Shown: positions 36,085-45,565, counted from the first letter of the stretch. The stretch is 64,000 nucleotides of DNA from Mangrovimonas xylaniphaga (GCF_001280435.1 NZ_LBIP01000013.1:1612001-1676000); one strand, 5' to 3'. Notes: a model not told the origin generated them from the letters alone. Numbers and translations are program-made.

Positions 36085-36535
36085 GGAAACAATAAAACTC
36101 GGGTTGTTGCAGCAATGTTTGGAGTTAATTGAAACGCGGTTAAGAGTAAGCCAACAAAATATTCAGGATATTCAAGAATCCCTAAATTCTGAAACTAAAA
36201 GCAGTGCTGGAGATAAGCATGAAACTGGTCGTGCCATGTTACAATTGGAACGGGAAAAGGCAGGCCAACAATTAGCAGAACTGGAACGCACCAAAGCTGT
36301 TTTATCCAAAATAGAACCTAATAGTAGCTCGAAAATAATCGGTTTGGGAAGCGTGGTGTTTACCGATAAAGGAAATTATTTTATTGCTGCAAGTTTGGGA
36401 GAACTGAATATTGAAAACACGGCTTTTTATGCTATTTCTGCAGCCACTCCAATTGGGCAATTGTTATTGGGTAAAAGGGAAGGTGAAAAGGTTGATTTTG
36501 GAGGTAACAAAATAGCTATTTTGGAAATTATTTAG
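36074..36535 (+). CDS. GreA/GreB-like transcription elongation factor family protein
   Basis: 153 residues: an N-terminal helical hairpin (about 10-78, with SSAGDKHETGRAML) and a C-terminal beta domain (GLGSVVFTDKGNYFIAASLG, ending in the GKREGEKVDFGGNKIAILEI stretch). This layout resembles GreA/GreB, but the helical tip does not show the usual acidic sequence, so cleavage factor activity is uncertain. It overlaps mtgA by 11 bp and ends convergently with the ABC gene, overlapping 8 bp. Confidence 0.65.
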   Translation: MKNKETIKLGLLQQCLELIETRLRVSQQNIQDIQESLNSETKSSAGDKHETGRAMLQLEREKAGQQLAELERTKAVLSKIEPNSSSKIIGLGSVVFTDKGNYFIAASLGELNIENTAFYAISAATPIGQLLLGKREGEKVDFGGNKIAILEII

Positions 36536-37439
36536 AATACTCCAAAAAAGTTAGGGTTTTTGGATTCAGATTCTCAAAATGATTAAAAAAAACAGTATTT
36601 CCATCTAAATCGGCTTCAATCAAATAATAATCCCCTTTAAAATAGGCTTGTTTGACTGTTGCTTTAAGGTTGGAATTTGGAACCATTTTTAATTGATGAG
36701 CGTAAACAATGTTTCCTTCAATGATATTGAATTCTCCAAAAAAGGACGCTATTAAAGGAGTCTGTGGGTTGTTGAATAAATTTTTAGGGGAATCATTGCC
36801 TACAATTTGATGCTTGTCCAAAACAATCATTCTGTCCGAAAATCCTAAAACATCCTCGCTGTCATGCGTGGCTACAATGCACGTTATTTTATGTTGTTTT
36901 AGGTATTGAAACACATTTCGGCGTAAGGATTGTTTTTTAAAATTGTCAATGTGGCTAAAAGGCTCATCCATTAACATGATTTCGGGTTGTTTCGCCAAGG
37001 CTCTGGCTAAGGCCACGCGTTGTTTTTGGCCACCGCTTAAGGTCTTTACTTTGGTTTTGGCAAAGTGGGGCAATTCTACAACCTCCAAGAGCTCAGCAAC
37101 TCTTTTTTGCTTCTCTTCAGGATAAAAGTTGGATAGGAATTTTCCAATGTTTTCCTCTACCGATGTGAAAGGCATCAAATCAAATTCTTGGGCGACATAT
37201 TTCATAAAATCGTAGCCAATGACCAAATTGAATTTTGGCCCCAAAATTTGTATGTTTTTCCAAAAAATTTCGCCTTGATCCAAATCGTGTTCGCCGTAGA
37301 GCAATTTTAGAAGGGTGCTTTTACCTGAGCCACTTTCCCCAATTATGGAAAGGTGTTCGCCAACACCAACTTCAAAGTTGACATCTTTTAGAACAGAGTT
37401 GTCTTTATAATGAAATGATAAGTTTTTTACCTGAAGCAT
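36528..37439 (-). CDS. ABC transporter ATP-binding protein
   Basis: 303 residues. Walker A (GESGSGKST, about 36-44), signature LSGGQKQRVALARAL, Walker B (IMLMDEPF) and the H-loop (VATHDSED) are all present, with a C-terminal extension of about 70 residues resembling the regulatory domain of FbpC/PotA-like ATPases. No permease or binding-protein gene adjoins it, so the substrate is open. Confidence 0.85.
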   Translation of the reverse strand: MLQVKNLSFHYKDNSVLKDVNFEVGVGEHLSIIGESGSGKSTLLKLLYGEHDLDQGEIFWKNIQILGPKFNLVIGYDFMKYVAQEFDLMPFTSVEENIGKFLSNFYPEEKQKRVAELLEVVELPHFAKTKVKTLSGGQKQRVALARALAKQPEIMLMDEPFSHIDNFKKQSLRRNVFQYLKQHKITCIVATHDSEDVLGFSDRMIVLDKHQIVGNDSPKNLFNNPQTPLIASFFGEFNIIEGNIVYAHQLKMVPNSNLKATVKQAYFKGDYYLIEADLDGNTVFFNHFENLNPKTLTFLEYSK

Positions 37440-37456
37440 GCTGCAAAAATAGCATA

Positions 37457-37486
37457 AAAAAACGCTCAGTTTACTGAGCGTTTTTT
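37457..37486 (-). terminator. Terminator for asd (bidirectional shape)
   Basis: AAAAAACGCTCAGT / ACTGAGCGTTTTTT with a 2-nt centre. It follows the asd stop on the minus strand and has the same core as the rpmF terminator. Confidence 0.85.
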
Positions 37487-37514
37487 ATAGAAGGATATAA
37501 GCTATTGATTTTTA

Positions 37515-38504
37515 TTAAATCAAATTGTTTTCCAACAAATATTCAGCGATTTGAATAGTGTTGGTAGCTGCTCCTTTACGTAAATTGTCGGCCACAATCC
37601 ACATGTTTAGAGTATTTGGTAGGGATTCATCTCTTCTAATTCTTCCTACAAATACCTCGTCTTTATCATGCGCATAAATTGGCATTGGGTAGGTGTTTGT
37701 AGCTGTGTCATCTTGAACAATCACTCCTGGAGTTTCACTTAAAATAGTTCTGATATCTGCCAAGTCAAAATCATTTTCAAATTCCACATTTACAGATTCA
37801 CTATGGCCTCCAGCTGTTGGAATTCTAACAGCTGTTGCGGATACTGCAAATGAACTATCCCCCAAAATTTTCTGAGGCTCTTTGGCCAATTTCATTTCTT
37901 CTTTAGTGTAACCATTGTCTTGGAACACATCACAGTGAGGCAATGCATTGCGTCCAATTGGGTAAGGGTAGGCCATTTCGCCTTCTACACCAGCAATTTC
38001 ATTTTCTAATTGTCTTACTGCCTTAACACCAGTTCCGGAAACTGATTGGTAAGTAGAAACGATCACACGTTTCATTTTATATTTTTTATGAAGTGGTGCC
38101 AAAGCCATTACCAACTGAATCGTAGAGCAGTTTGGGTTGGCGATAATTTTATCTTCTTTAGTTAATTCGCTAGCGTTGATTTCAGGAACTACCAATTTTT
38201 TAGTCGGGTCCATTCTCCAAGCAGAAGAGTTGTCTACTACTGTGGTGCCTACTTCAGCAAATTTAGGTGCCCATTCCAAAGAGGTGTCTCCTCCGGCAGA
38301 AAACAAGGCCACATCGGGCTTCATGTTTACGGCATCTGCCAAACCTACTACTGTATATTCCTTATTCTTAAATGTAATTGACTTTCCAACAGAACGCTCT
38401 GAGGCTACTGGGATTAATTCTGTTAATGGGAAATTGCGTTCTGCGAGAACTCTAAGCATAACTTCTCCAACCATTCCGGTTGCTCCTACTACTGCTACTT
38501 TCAT
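37515..38504 (-). CDS. asd: Aspartate-semialdehyde dehydrogenase
   Basis: 329 residues with the N-terminal NADP-binding VVGATGMVGEVML and the catalytic cysteine in NPNCSTIQLV. It makes aspartate semialdehyde for lysine, threonine, methionine and diaminopimelate. It is transcribed after mscL on the minus strand, separated by a terminator. Confidence 0.96.
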   Translation of the reverse strand: MKVAVVGATGMVGEVMLRVLAERNFPLTELIPVASERSVGKSITFKNKEYTVVGLADAVNMKPDVALFSAGGDTSLEWAPKFAEVGTTVVDNSSAWRMDPTKKLVVPEINASELTKEDKIIANPNCSTIQLVMALAPLHKKYKMKRVIVSTYQSVSGTGVKAVRQLENEIAGVEGEMAYPYPIGRNALPHCDVFQDNGYTKEEMKLAKEPQKILGDSSFAVSATAVRIPTAGGHSESVNVEFENDFDLADIRTILSETPGVIVQDDTATNTYPMPIYAHDKDEVFVGRIRRDESLPNTLNMWIVADNLRKGAATNTIQIAEYLLENNLI

Positions 38505-38577
38505 GTTACATTTTGTATTTAAAGGGTTTTTGAATTGTTTTGAGCAAAGCTAAGTATTAATTGAGTATTTAGGGTAC

Positions 38578-38614
38578 AAAAAAAGCCTCAGTGTCTTTAA
38601 AACCAAGGCTTTTT
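38578..38614 (-). terminator. Terminator after mscL
   Basis: On the minus strand AAAAAGCCT and AGGCTTTTT form a stem ending in a T-run just beyond the mscL stop. Confidence 0.7.
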
Positions 38615-38650
38615 CACAATAAATAACAAAAAGTTATTTATTTAACAATT

Positions 38651-39052
38651 TTATTTTTTAAGCAAATCCCGAATTTCTGCCAATAATTCTTCTTGGGTTG
38701 GTCCTGCAGGTGCAGCGGGAGCAGGCTCTTCTTTTTTCTTCATTGCATTGATACCCTTTATAAGCATAAACATCACGAAAGCCACAATGATAAAGTCAAT
38801 AACATTGGTCAAAAACTCTCCGTAAAGCAGGGCAACTTCTCCTGTAATTTCACCTGCGTCGTTGGCAGTCCCTTCGGTAATGACATATTTGAGGTCCTTG
38901 AAATCAGATTTGAAAATTAAACCGATTAAAGGAGATACAATGCCTCCTGTAAAAGAGGCCACTACCTTACTAAAGGCAGCTCCCATTACGAAGGCCACGG
39001 CAATGTCTACCAAGTTGCCCTTCATGGCAAATTCCTTGAATTCTTTTAGCAT
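38651..39052 (-). CDS. mscL: Large-conductance mechanosensitive channel
   Basis: 133 residues with the MscL N-terminus (MLKEFKEFAMKGNLVDIAVAF), the first pore helix (MGAAFSKVVASF), a second membrane helix (NVIDFIIVAFVMFMLIKG) and a charged C-terminal tail (EELLAEIRDLL). It releases solutes on osmotic downshock. Confidence 0.97.
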   Translation of the reverse strand: MLKEFKEFAMKGNLVDIAVAFVMGAAFSKVVASFTGGIVSPLIGLIFKSDFKDLKYVITEGTANDAGEITGEVALLYGEFLTNVIDFIIVAFVMFMLIKGINAMKKKEEPAPAAPAGPTQEELLAEIRDLLKK

Positions 39053-39126
39053 AAGATGTGTGTTAATTAGGTTATTAGAACACTAAAATACCAAAAAAAC
39101 AATCAGCTCAAAATCAATTAATAGGA

Positions 39127-40233
39127 TTATTCTAGAATGACTCTTTTTACTCTTTGTGAGATGGCTGTGAGGATTTCATAGGAAATGGTATTGGCTCCTT
39201 GGGCAAACTCCGAAGCTGTGGGATGTTTGCCAAAAACAATGACTTCATCTCCTTCTTTGCAGTCAATATCGGTGATGTTAACCATAATCATGTCCATACA
39301 GACATTTCCAATAATAGGAGCGCGCTGGCCATTGATGGTTACGGCACCTTTGCCTTGTCCATATTGCCTGCCAATACCATCGGCATGACCAATAGGGATG
39401 GTGGCTGTTTTCTGAAATTTATCGGCTTTAAAGGCTCGATTATAGCCCACGGTTTCTCCTTTCTTGATATGGTGAATTTGTGAAATAACCGATTTAAGCG
39501 TCCCGATAGGTTGGAAGTTTTGGTTCTCTTCTTCCGAGTTTCCAAAGCCATACAACCCAATACCACTGCGGACCATATCAAAATGGGCTTCTGGATAATT
39601 TAGGATTCCAGAGGTATTGCACATATGCAACATAGGTTTAAAGCCAAGGGTTTCGGTAAAGTCTTTGGCAATGGCTTTAAAAGTTTCAATTTGGTTCAGG
39701 GTGAATTCCTTTTCATCTAAGTCTTCACTAGCGGCCATATGAGAAAATATAGATCTCACGCTCACAGCTCTAGTATGGTTCAAAATAGAAGCAATGCCTT
39801 TTACATCATATTCGGAAAATCCTAATCGGTTGAGGCCTGTGTTGAATTTCAAATGCACTGGGTAATTAACTTGGTGCTCAGTTTCTGCAACAGCGATAAA
39901 CTCATTCAACACTTTGGAGTTGTATAAACTAGGCTCCAAACAACGTTCAATAAGTTGTTTAAAATGCGCAGGCTGTGGGTGCAGTACCAAGATGCGTTTT
40001 GTAATACCAGCATCGCGAAGGGCCACACCTTCACTAGTGTAGGCCACTGCAAAATAGTCTACATCAAGTTCCTGTAAGTACTTGGCAATTACATTGGCAT
40101 CGTGCCCATAGGAATAGGCTTTAACCACGGCCAAAAATTTAGTGTCAGGTTGGAGTTTAGACTTAAGGTAATTGTAATTGTGCTTGAGGGCTTTTAAGTC
40201 TATTTCAAGGGTAGTTTCCTGGGCTTTGGGCAT
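39127..40233 (-). CDS. alr: Alanine racemase
   Basis: The start at 40233 gives [20 protein letters not shown]; the longer frame to 40314 lies inside tdk. Its ATG shares one base with the tdk stop (TAATG), so the genes are coupled. The 368-residue enzyme has the PLP lysine in VVKAYSYGHDA and the C-terminal NVCMDMIMVNI segment with VGYNRAF before it. It makes D-alanine for peptidoglycan. Confidence 0.96.
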   Translation of the reverse strand: MPKAQETTLEIDLKALKHNYNYLKSKLQPDTKFLAVVKAYSYGHDANVIAKYLQELDVDYFAVAYTSEGVALRDAGITKRILVLHPQPAHFKQLIERCLEPSLYNSKVLNEFIAVAETEHQVNYPVHLKFNTGLNRLGFSEYDVKGIASILNHTRAVSVRSIFSHMAASEDLDEKEFTLNQIETFKAIAKDFTETLGFKPMLHMCNTSGILNYPEAHFDMVRSGIGLYGFGNSEEENQNFQPIGTLKSVISQIHHIKKGETVGYNRAFKADKFQKTATIPIGHADGIGRQYGQGKGAVTINGQRAPIIGNVCMDMIMVNITDIDCKEGDEVIVFGKHPTASEFAQGANTISYEILTAISQRVKRVILE

Positions 40234-40877
40234 TACTGTTCTTCTTTGTTTTTTGGTGAAAGATCTTCGGCATCGGTCACGTCCATGTGCTTCACTTTGT
40301 CCCTTAGCATGCATTTGTAAAATGCCGCTCTGCTCAAGGGTTCGTATTCATCTACTTCCCCCAACAAAACGAGTGCATCACTTTGGGTTTTTCGGTGGCT
40401 GTATTGGGCCAAGTTTCCCGTTTTGGTACAAATAGCGTGAACCTTGGTAACATACTCTGCAGTAGCCATTAAGTTGGGCATGGGGCCAAAGGGATTGCCT
40501 TTATAGTCCATATCCAATCCAGCGACAATCACCCGAACCCCTTTATTGGCCAAGTCGTTGCAAATCCTTACAATTTCATCGTCAAAAAACTGGGCTTCGT
40601 CAATACCAACCACGTCGCAACCATCGGCCAAAATAGGAATGTTGGCAGCTGCCGGCACGGGTGTAGAACGAATTTCATTGGCATCGTGAGACACCACCTT
40701 TTCGTCATCGTACCGCATGTCGATGGCAGGCTTAAAGATTTCAACTTTCTGTTTTGCAAATTGGGCACGTTTTAAACGGCGTATCAATTCCTCTGTTTTA
40801 CCAGAGAACATCGAGCCACATATCACTTCAATCCAGCCAAATTGTTCTTTGGGGTTTACTGTATTTTCAAGAAACAT
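40233..40877 (-). CDS. tdk: Thymidine kinase (type II)
   Basis: 214 residues. Walker A is [18 protein letters not shown] and Walker B includes GIDEAQFF. The lasso region has [17 protein letters not shown], lacking the second cysteine of a usual CxxC zinc pair, although another Cys occurs in FYKCMLR. It phosphorylates thymidine for salvage. It forms an operon with alr. Confidence 0.95.
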   Translation of the reverse strand: MFLENTVNPKEQFGWIEVICGSMFSGKTEELIRRLKRAQFAKQKVEIFKPAIDMRYDDEKVVSHDANEIRSTPVPAAANIPILADGCDVVGIDEAQFFDDEIVRICNDLANKGVRVIVAGLDMDYKGNPFGPMPNLMATAEYVTKVHAICTKTGNLAQYSHRKTQSDALVLLGEVDEYEPLSRAAFYKCMLRDKVKHMDVTDAEDLSPKNKEEQ

Positions 40878-40981
40878 TTTGTAATTTTAACGCTAAAACT
40901 AGGCTAACTTTCGTTTTGTATAAAGGTGGCGTAAATTTATCAAAAAAACAAAAGCACACATTAGATTAAATTTTTAAAGTT

Positions 40982-41722
40982 ATGAAGAAGAAGTTGGAAT
41001 CCGAATTGATGAGCATTGCCCACAGAATCCTAAAACTGAAAGGGAGGGATGATGTGGAAAAAATGCACACCGAGGTCGGAGCGCTTTATGAGAAACTTTC
41101 CGTATTAAAATTTTTACATAGCAATTTTGAAGGGGAAATGCCCAGTATTGGAAGCGATTCTTCTTTCTTCGAAATGTTGGACAAGGCATTCAACAATACC
41201 GTTAGCGATAGTATAGAAGTAGAGGATAGGGTGTATACTGATATTGATGATACCCAACATGAGGAAATCATGGAGCCAGCCATTGAAAAAATCAAAGACA
41301 TTGTGGCGCAAATGCCAGAGGAAACACATCAAATTGATGAACTGTTTGAATCGGCGGTGCCAAAAAATGAATATAGAAGCGATGTGTTTGAAGATATTAC
41401 AGCTGGCTTTGAAGAGACGCCCGTATTTGAACCTGTAACTGAAGCCAACGCCCGCTTTGAAACTAAAAAGTCGCTTAATGACAAACTAAAGCGTGGCGGT
41501 ATCGCCATAGGTCTGAATGATAAAATAGCCTTTATCAAACACCTATTTGACGGTAGAAATGAAGACTACGATCGTGTGCTATCGCAAATCAATACCTCTG
41601 AATCTTTTGAGGAGGCTAGCAATCTCATCCAAAACATCGTAAAACCTGATTACAACCAATGGCATGGCAAGGAAGCCTACGAAGAACGCTTTATGGAAAT
41701 CATAGAGAGTAAGTTTGGGTAA
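40982..41722 (+). CDS. Conserved hypothetical protein
   Basis: 246 residues, soluble and acidic, with no signal peptide or membrane helix. The N-terminal half is helical (KKKLESELMSIAHRILKLKG), the middle has an acidic linker with many Glu/Asp, and the C-terminal half (LNDKIAFIKHLFDGRNEDYDRV, then IVKPDYNQWHGKEAYEERF) looks well conserved. It reads like a flavobacterial protein of unknown function placed between tdk and rsmI; I do not recognise a catalytic motif. Confidence 0.75.
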   Translation: MKKKLESELMSIAHRILKLKGRDDVEKMHTEVGALYEKLSVLKFLHSNFEGEMPSIGSDSSFFEMLDKAFNNTVSDSIEVEDRVYTDIDDTQHEEIMEPAIEKIKDIVAQMPEETHQIDELFESAVPKNEYRSDVFEDITAGFEETPVFEPVTEANARFETKKSLNDKLKRGGIAIGLNDKIAFIKHLFDGRNEDYDRVLSQINTSESFEEASNLIQNIVKPDYNQWHGKEAYEERFMEIIESKFG

Positions 41723-41856
41723 GTATCAAATTTCAGTTTCCTTTTTGGTAATAGACATCTTTTAGGCAGTGAAACCTCTTTTCGTTGCTTAATAACATTG
41801 GTTAATTGTGTGCATAAACTGAAAAGATTGTACTTTTGAACCCTAATCCGCCTAAA

Positions 41857-42528
41857 ATGAGTAAGCTTTTCATAGTTCCCACCCCTATTGGAAATCTCAA
41901 GGACATGACGTTTAGGGCCATTGAGGTTTTAAAGGAGGTCGACTTAATCCTAGCTGAAGACACTCGTACTTCAGGGAAGTTGCTGAAGCATTTCGAGATT
42001 GCCACACACTTGCAATCGCACCATATGCACAACGAGCATAAAACGGTAGAAGGCTTGGTGCAAAAGCTAAAGGGCGGCATGACCATTGCCTTGATCAGTG
42101 ATGCTGGGACACCGGCCATTTCAGATCCTGGGTTTTTATTGACTAGGGCCTGTATTGAAAACGGTATAGATGTAGAATGCCTTCCGGGAGCAACGGCCTT
42201 TGTACCTGCTTTGGTAAATTCAGGTTTGCCTAACGACAAGTTTGTGTTTGAAGGTTTTTTGCCCGTGAAAAAGGGACGGCAAACTAGGCTCACCCTCTTG
42301 GCCGAAGAAACCCGAACCATGATTTTTTACGAGAGTCCGCATAAGCTATTGAAGACCTTGGCCAATTTCTGCGAATACTTTGGTGTAGACCGCCCTGTTT
42401 CCGTATCCAGAGAGCTTACCAAGCTGTACGAAGAAACCGTGAGGGGAACTGCTCAGGAGGTTTTGGACCACTATACCCAAAAGCCACCCAAAGGGGAAAT
42501 TGTGGTGATTGTAGGCGGAAAGAAATAA
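41857..42528 (+). CDS. rsmI: 16S rRNA (cytidine-2'-O-)-methyltransferase
   Basis: MSKLFIVPTPIGNLKDMTFRA at 41857 is the family N-terminus; the TTG at 41836 is rejected. EDTRTSGKLLKHF and LISDAGTPAISDPGF are RsmI tetrapyrrole-methylase-fold motifs, 223 residues in total. It 2'-O-methylates C1402 of 16S rRNA. Followed 34 bp later by the HopJ gene. Confidence 0.95.
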   Translation: MSKLFIVPTPIGNLKDMTFRAIEVLKEVDLILAEDTRTSGKLLKHFEIATHLQSHHMHNEHKTVEGLVQKLKGGMTIALISDAGTPAISDPGFLLTRACIENGIDVECLPGATAFVPALVNSGLPNDKFVFEGFLPVKKGRQTRLTLLAEETRTMIFYESPHKLLKTLANFCEYFGVDRPVSVSRELTKLYEETVRGTAQEVLDHYTQKPPKGEIVVIVGGKK

Positions 42529-42562
42529 GCCCTAAAACAACATAAAATAAACATAGAGACAC

Positions 42563-42907
42563 ATGACGATTGACGCATTCAAACAAAAATTACAAAGCAC
42601 ACCAACACAAATAGAGTTTGCAGAAACCATGGCAGTGGTAGAAGCCAACTATGCCTTTACGCCTACCGCCTTTACCAACGGTAACCTTCATAACAAGGCG
42701 GGAGAAAACTCTGGCTCTTGCAAATTGTTGGCCTTTGCCCAATTGCAAGGTTTTAGCCAAGAGGACACTTTGGCTTGCTTCGGGAAGTTTTATTTTGATG
42801 AGGTATTGAACGACCCAAACGGAACCGGCCACCAAAACATTAGAAACTTTATGGCTACAGGCTTTGAAGGTCTTAGCTTCGAAGGTTCACCCTTGCAGGA
42901 AAAATAG
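42563..42907 (+). CDS. HopJ family protein
   Basis: 114 residues with the HopJ-type body: FAETMAVVEANYAFTPTAF, NKAGENSGSCKLLAFAQLQG, GHQNIRNFMATGFEGL. Named after a Pseudomonas type III effector, but the family is widespread in bacteria without such systems and its role there is unknown. The chromosomal, housekeeping setting argues against an effector role. Confidence 0.85.
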   Translation: MTIDAFKQKLQSTPTQIEFAETMAVVEANYAFTPTAFTNGNLHNKAGENSGSCKLLAFAQLQGFSQEDTLACFGKFYFDEVLNDPNGTGHQNIRNFMATGFEGLSFEGSPLQEK

Positions 42908-42959
42908 TTGTAGGCATGTAGTGGGTTGTTGGCTTTGCCTCTAAACTCTTGAAAAGAGT

Positions 42960-43134
42960 GCCAAAACCCGTCATTTCGAGTAGCATTTCGTAGAAATGCT
43001 GTATCGAGAAAAGGGTTTTGAAAGGCTTTTAGGTTTCGATACAGTTTTTCACACTGCCATTTCGAAAAACCAGGCAACCTGACGTATATTAAATAAACAC
43101 AAAGCACTCCTTCATGTATTGATGGAGTGCTTTT
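42960..43134. repeat. Intergenic repeat, copy 1 (with terminator hairpin)
   Basis: Begins CCCGTCATTTCGAG and runs through GAAATGCTGTATCGAGAA, AGGTTTCGATA and ACCAGGCAA to a hairpin AAAGCACTCC / GGAGTGCTTTT (43101-43134). The same unit recurs at about 44124 and 45268. The rest of this 324-bp gap is the upstream region of the T9SS gene and shares its last 60 bp with the second copy. Confidence 0.8.
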
Positions 43135-43231
43135 CTTTCTGTATTCCTGTTTAGAAGTTTTACCTGGGCCTTTTTTTAAAATCACTTGAGCTACTTTACA
43201 AAAAAGCCTTATACTTGTAGGAAAAACTTTT

Positions 43232-44119
43232 ATGAGAAACTTTACTTTTTTAGGATTGTTATTTGCTTTTTGTACTAGTAGTATGGCGCAAGCGCCCAAC
43301 GATTGTGTGAATGCCATATCTATTAACTCCAATGAGTTCTCAGGGCAAACATTTACGGTGGCCCAAGGAAAAGGAGATATTTCGGAGGTTTATGGATGTG
43401 GAAGTTTAGAGCATAATTCGTTATGGCTAAAAGTAACCATGACCGGTACAGGGACCTTTGGTTTTGATCTTATTCCTTTAAATCCTGATTTGTATATTGC
43501 AGATTATGACTTTTGGGTATACAATGCCAATTATTATGTGTGTGGTGAGGAATGGGACCCTAATGGTGAGTTGTGGGTGGACACTATCCGCTGTAATACC
43601 ATGCATCCTGGGGAGGCTGGGTTAGAGAACAATCATACGGGTATGAATGGGACAACAACAGCAACGCATCAGGGACCAGGGGCTAATGGTGATTCGGGCT
43701 ATGTAAGATGGTTGGATGTTCAAGAAGGTGAAGTGTATTATATTGTTATAGATGGCCCCTATGAGGTAGGTAGTGTTGATACAGGAAGAATGAACGAACC
43801 TATTGGATTTACTCTTGAACCTTTGGGTAGTTCTGTTACTTTGGGTGTTGAAGAACAGTTGTTGGCAGAGCACAGTATCAACATCTATCCAAACCCAGCA
43901 AAGGGAGCGTTTACCATAGATTGTGGTACTACTGCCAATGTAAACGGTTGGTCTGTAGAGGTAGTTAATATGTTAGGCCAAATTGTGTATAGTAATACCA
44001 TGGACAGCCAACAGTTAACAGTAACCTCTCCACAATTAAACACACAGGGCATGTATTTTGTAAAAGTGAGTGACCAGTTTAATAATGTGGTAAGTGTTAA
44101 AAGGCTGGTTGTAAAATAA
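43232..44119 (+). CDS. T9SS-exported protein, paralog 1
   Basis: 295 residues with a signal peptide (MRNFTFLGLLFAFCTSSMAQ), a beta-rich body with paired cysteines (NDCVNAISINSNEFSG, ECGC-like YGCGSLEHNSLWLKV, ICNT-like IRCNTMHPGEAGL) and a type A T9SS C-terminal sorting domain (SINIYPNPAKGAFTID ... GMYFVKVSD ... SVKRLVVK). It should be exported across the outer membrane and anchored or released; its function is unknown. It is a tandem duplicate of the next gene, with the signal, body and sorting tail nearly matching. Confidence 0.8.
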   Translation: MRNFTFLGLLFAFCTSSMAQAPNDCVNAISINSNEFSGQTFTVAQGKGDISEVYGCGSLEHNSLWLKVTMTGTGTFGFDLIPLNPDLYIADYDFWVYNANYYVCGEEWDPNGELWVDTIRCNTMHPGEAGLENNHTGMNGTTTATHQGPGANGDSGYVRWLDVQEGEVYYIVIDGPYEVGSVDTGRMNEPIGFTLEPLGSSVTLGVEEQLLAEHSINIYPNPAKGAFTIDCGTTANVNGWSVEVVNMLGQIVYSNTMDSQQLTVTSPQLNTQGMYFVKVSDQFNNVVSVKRLVVK

Positions 44120-44123
44120 ACTT

Positions 44124-44298
44124 CCCAAACCCCGCCAATTCGAATGGCATTTCACAGAAATGCTGTATCGAGAAAAAGGGTTTTAAAAGGCCTTTAGGTT
44201 TCGATATAGTTGTTCTCATTACCATTGTGAAAAACCAGGTAAGCTGACGTATGTTAAATATACACAAAGCACTCTATCATGTATTGATGGGGTGTTTT
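44124..44298. repeat. Intergenic repeat, copy 2
   Basis: Same unit as at 42960, beginning CCCGCCAATTCGAATGG; the hairpin near 44266-44298 is decayed (AAAGCACTC / GGGTGTTTT). The following stretch to 44396 matches that in front of paralog 1. Confidence 0.8.
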
Positions 44299-44396
44299 TC
44301 TTTATGTATTCCTGTTTGGGAATTTTATCTCAGGCCTTTTTTAAAATCACTTGAGCTACTTTACAAAAAAGCCTCATATTTGTGGGAAAAACTTTT

Positions 44397-45263
44397 ATGA
44401 GAAACTGTACATTATTTGGTTTGTTTTTCTTTCTGTGCATCAGTAATAATATTGCACAGGAAGAGCCGAACGATTGTGTGAATGCCATATCTATTAACTC
44501 CAATGAGCTTTCTGGTCAAACATTTACGATGCCTGGGGGATTTGGTATCCAAGAAATTAGCGGGTGTGGTAGCATAGAGCATTGGTCGTTGTGGTTAAAA
44601 GTAACCATGACCGGTACAGGTACTTTTGGTTTTGATCTGATCCCTTTGAATCCCGAATTGGGGGTGGATTATGATTTTTGGGTCTTCAATGCCAATGATG
44701 GTGTGTGTGGTGAGATATGGTGGGACCCTATCCGTTGTAATACTATCAATGCCATGGAAGCGGGATTAGAAAACAATCATACGGGTATCAACGGGTCGAC
44801 GACTGCAACTGCTCAAGGGCCCTACGGTAATGGAGATTCGGGTTATGTATATTGGTTAAACGTTCAGGCAGGAGAAGTATATTATATTGTTATAGATGGT
44901 ACTCCTTATGATGGGGATGTCGGTACAGGAAGAATGGACGGGCCAAGTGGTTTTACAATGGAGCCCCTGGGTAGTTCTGTTACTTTGGGTGTTGAAGATC
45001 AGTTGTTGGCAGAGCACAGCATTACCATCTATCCAAACCCAGCAAAGGGAGCGTTTACCATAGATTGTGGTACTATTGCCAATGTAAACGGTTGGTCTGT
45101 AGAAGTGGTTAATATGTTAGGCCAAATTGTCTACAAGAATGTAATGGACAGCCAACAGTTAACAGTAACGGCTACACAATTAAACACACAAGGCATGTAT
45201 TTTGTAAAGGTGAGTGACCAGTTTAATAATGTGGTAAGTGTAAAAAGGCTGGTTGTAAAATAA
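44397..45263 (+). CDS. T9SS-exported protein, paralog 2
   Basis: The ATG at 44397 aligns with the start of paralog 1; the upstream TTG or ATG at 44382 is not needed. The 288-residue product shares the NDCVNAISINSNE opening, LWLKVTMTGTGTFGFDLIPLNP, the CNTxxAxEAGLENNHTG region and the T9SS type A tail. It differs mainly near residues 30-40 and by shorter loops (YDFWVFNANDGVCGE...). Tandem duplication followed by drift explains the pair. Confidence 0.8.
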   Translation: MRNCTLFGLFFFLCISNNIAQEEPNDCVNAISINSNELSGQTFTMPGGFGIQEISGCGSIEHWSLWLKVTMTGTGTFGFDLIPLNPELGVDYDFWVFNANDGVCGEIWWDPIRCNTINAMEAGLENNHTGINGSTTATAQGPYGNGDSGYVYWLNVQAGEVYYIVIDGTPYDGDVGTGRMDGPSGFTMEPLGSSVTLGVEDQLLAEHSITIYPNPAKGAFTIDCGTIANVNGWSVEVVNMLGQIVYKNVMDSQQLTVTATQLNTQGMYFVKVSDQFNNVVSVKRLVVK

Positions 45264-45267
45264 ACTT

Positions 45268-45442
45268 CCCAAAACCCGTCATTTCGAGTGGCATTTCACA
45301 GAAATGCTGTATCGAGAAAAAGGGTTTTGAAGGGCTTTTAGGTTTCGATACCGTTGTTCTCATTACCATTGTGAAAAACCAGGCAAGCTGATGAATGATT
45401 AATAAACACAAAGCACTCCATCATGTATTGGTGGAGTGCTTT
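45268..45442. repeat. Intergenic repeat, copy 3 (with terminator hairpin)
   Basis: Third copy, beginning CCCGTCATTTCGAGTGG, ending in hairpin AAAGCACTCCA / TGGAGTGCTTT at 45410-45442. It follows paralog 2. The gap to 45565 holds nothing else I recognise. Confidence 0.8.
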
Positions 45443-45565
45443 GTGTTTGAGTAATACTTAATGCAGTCGAGCAGGAGCGTTGGGTTGAATATGTTCACTT
45501 TTCCTTCGATCTTGTTTATTTGTTGGCTATAAAACTAAACTATAGGTTTTTTGAGGTTGGAACAA

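Noticed and set aside
42563-42907. HopJ protein as a virulence effector
   Set aside because: The name comes from a family match; there is no type III secretion system or effector-type signal here, and the neighbours are housekeeping genes.
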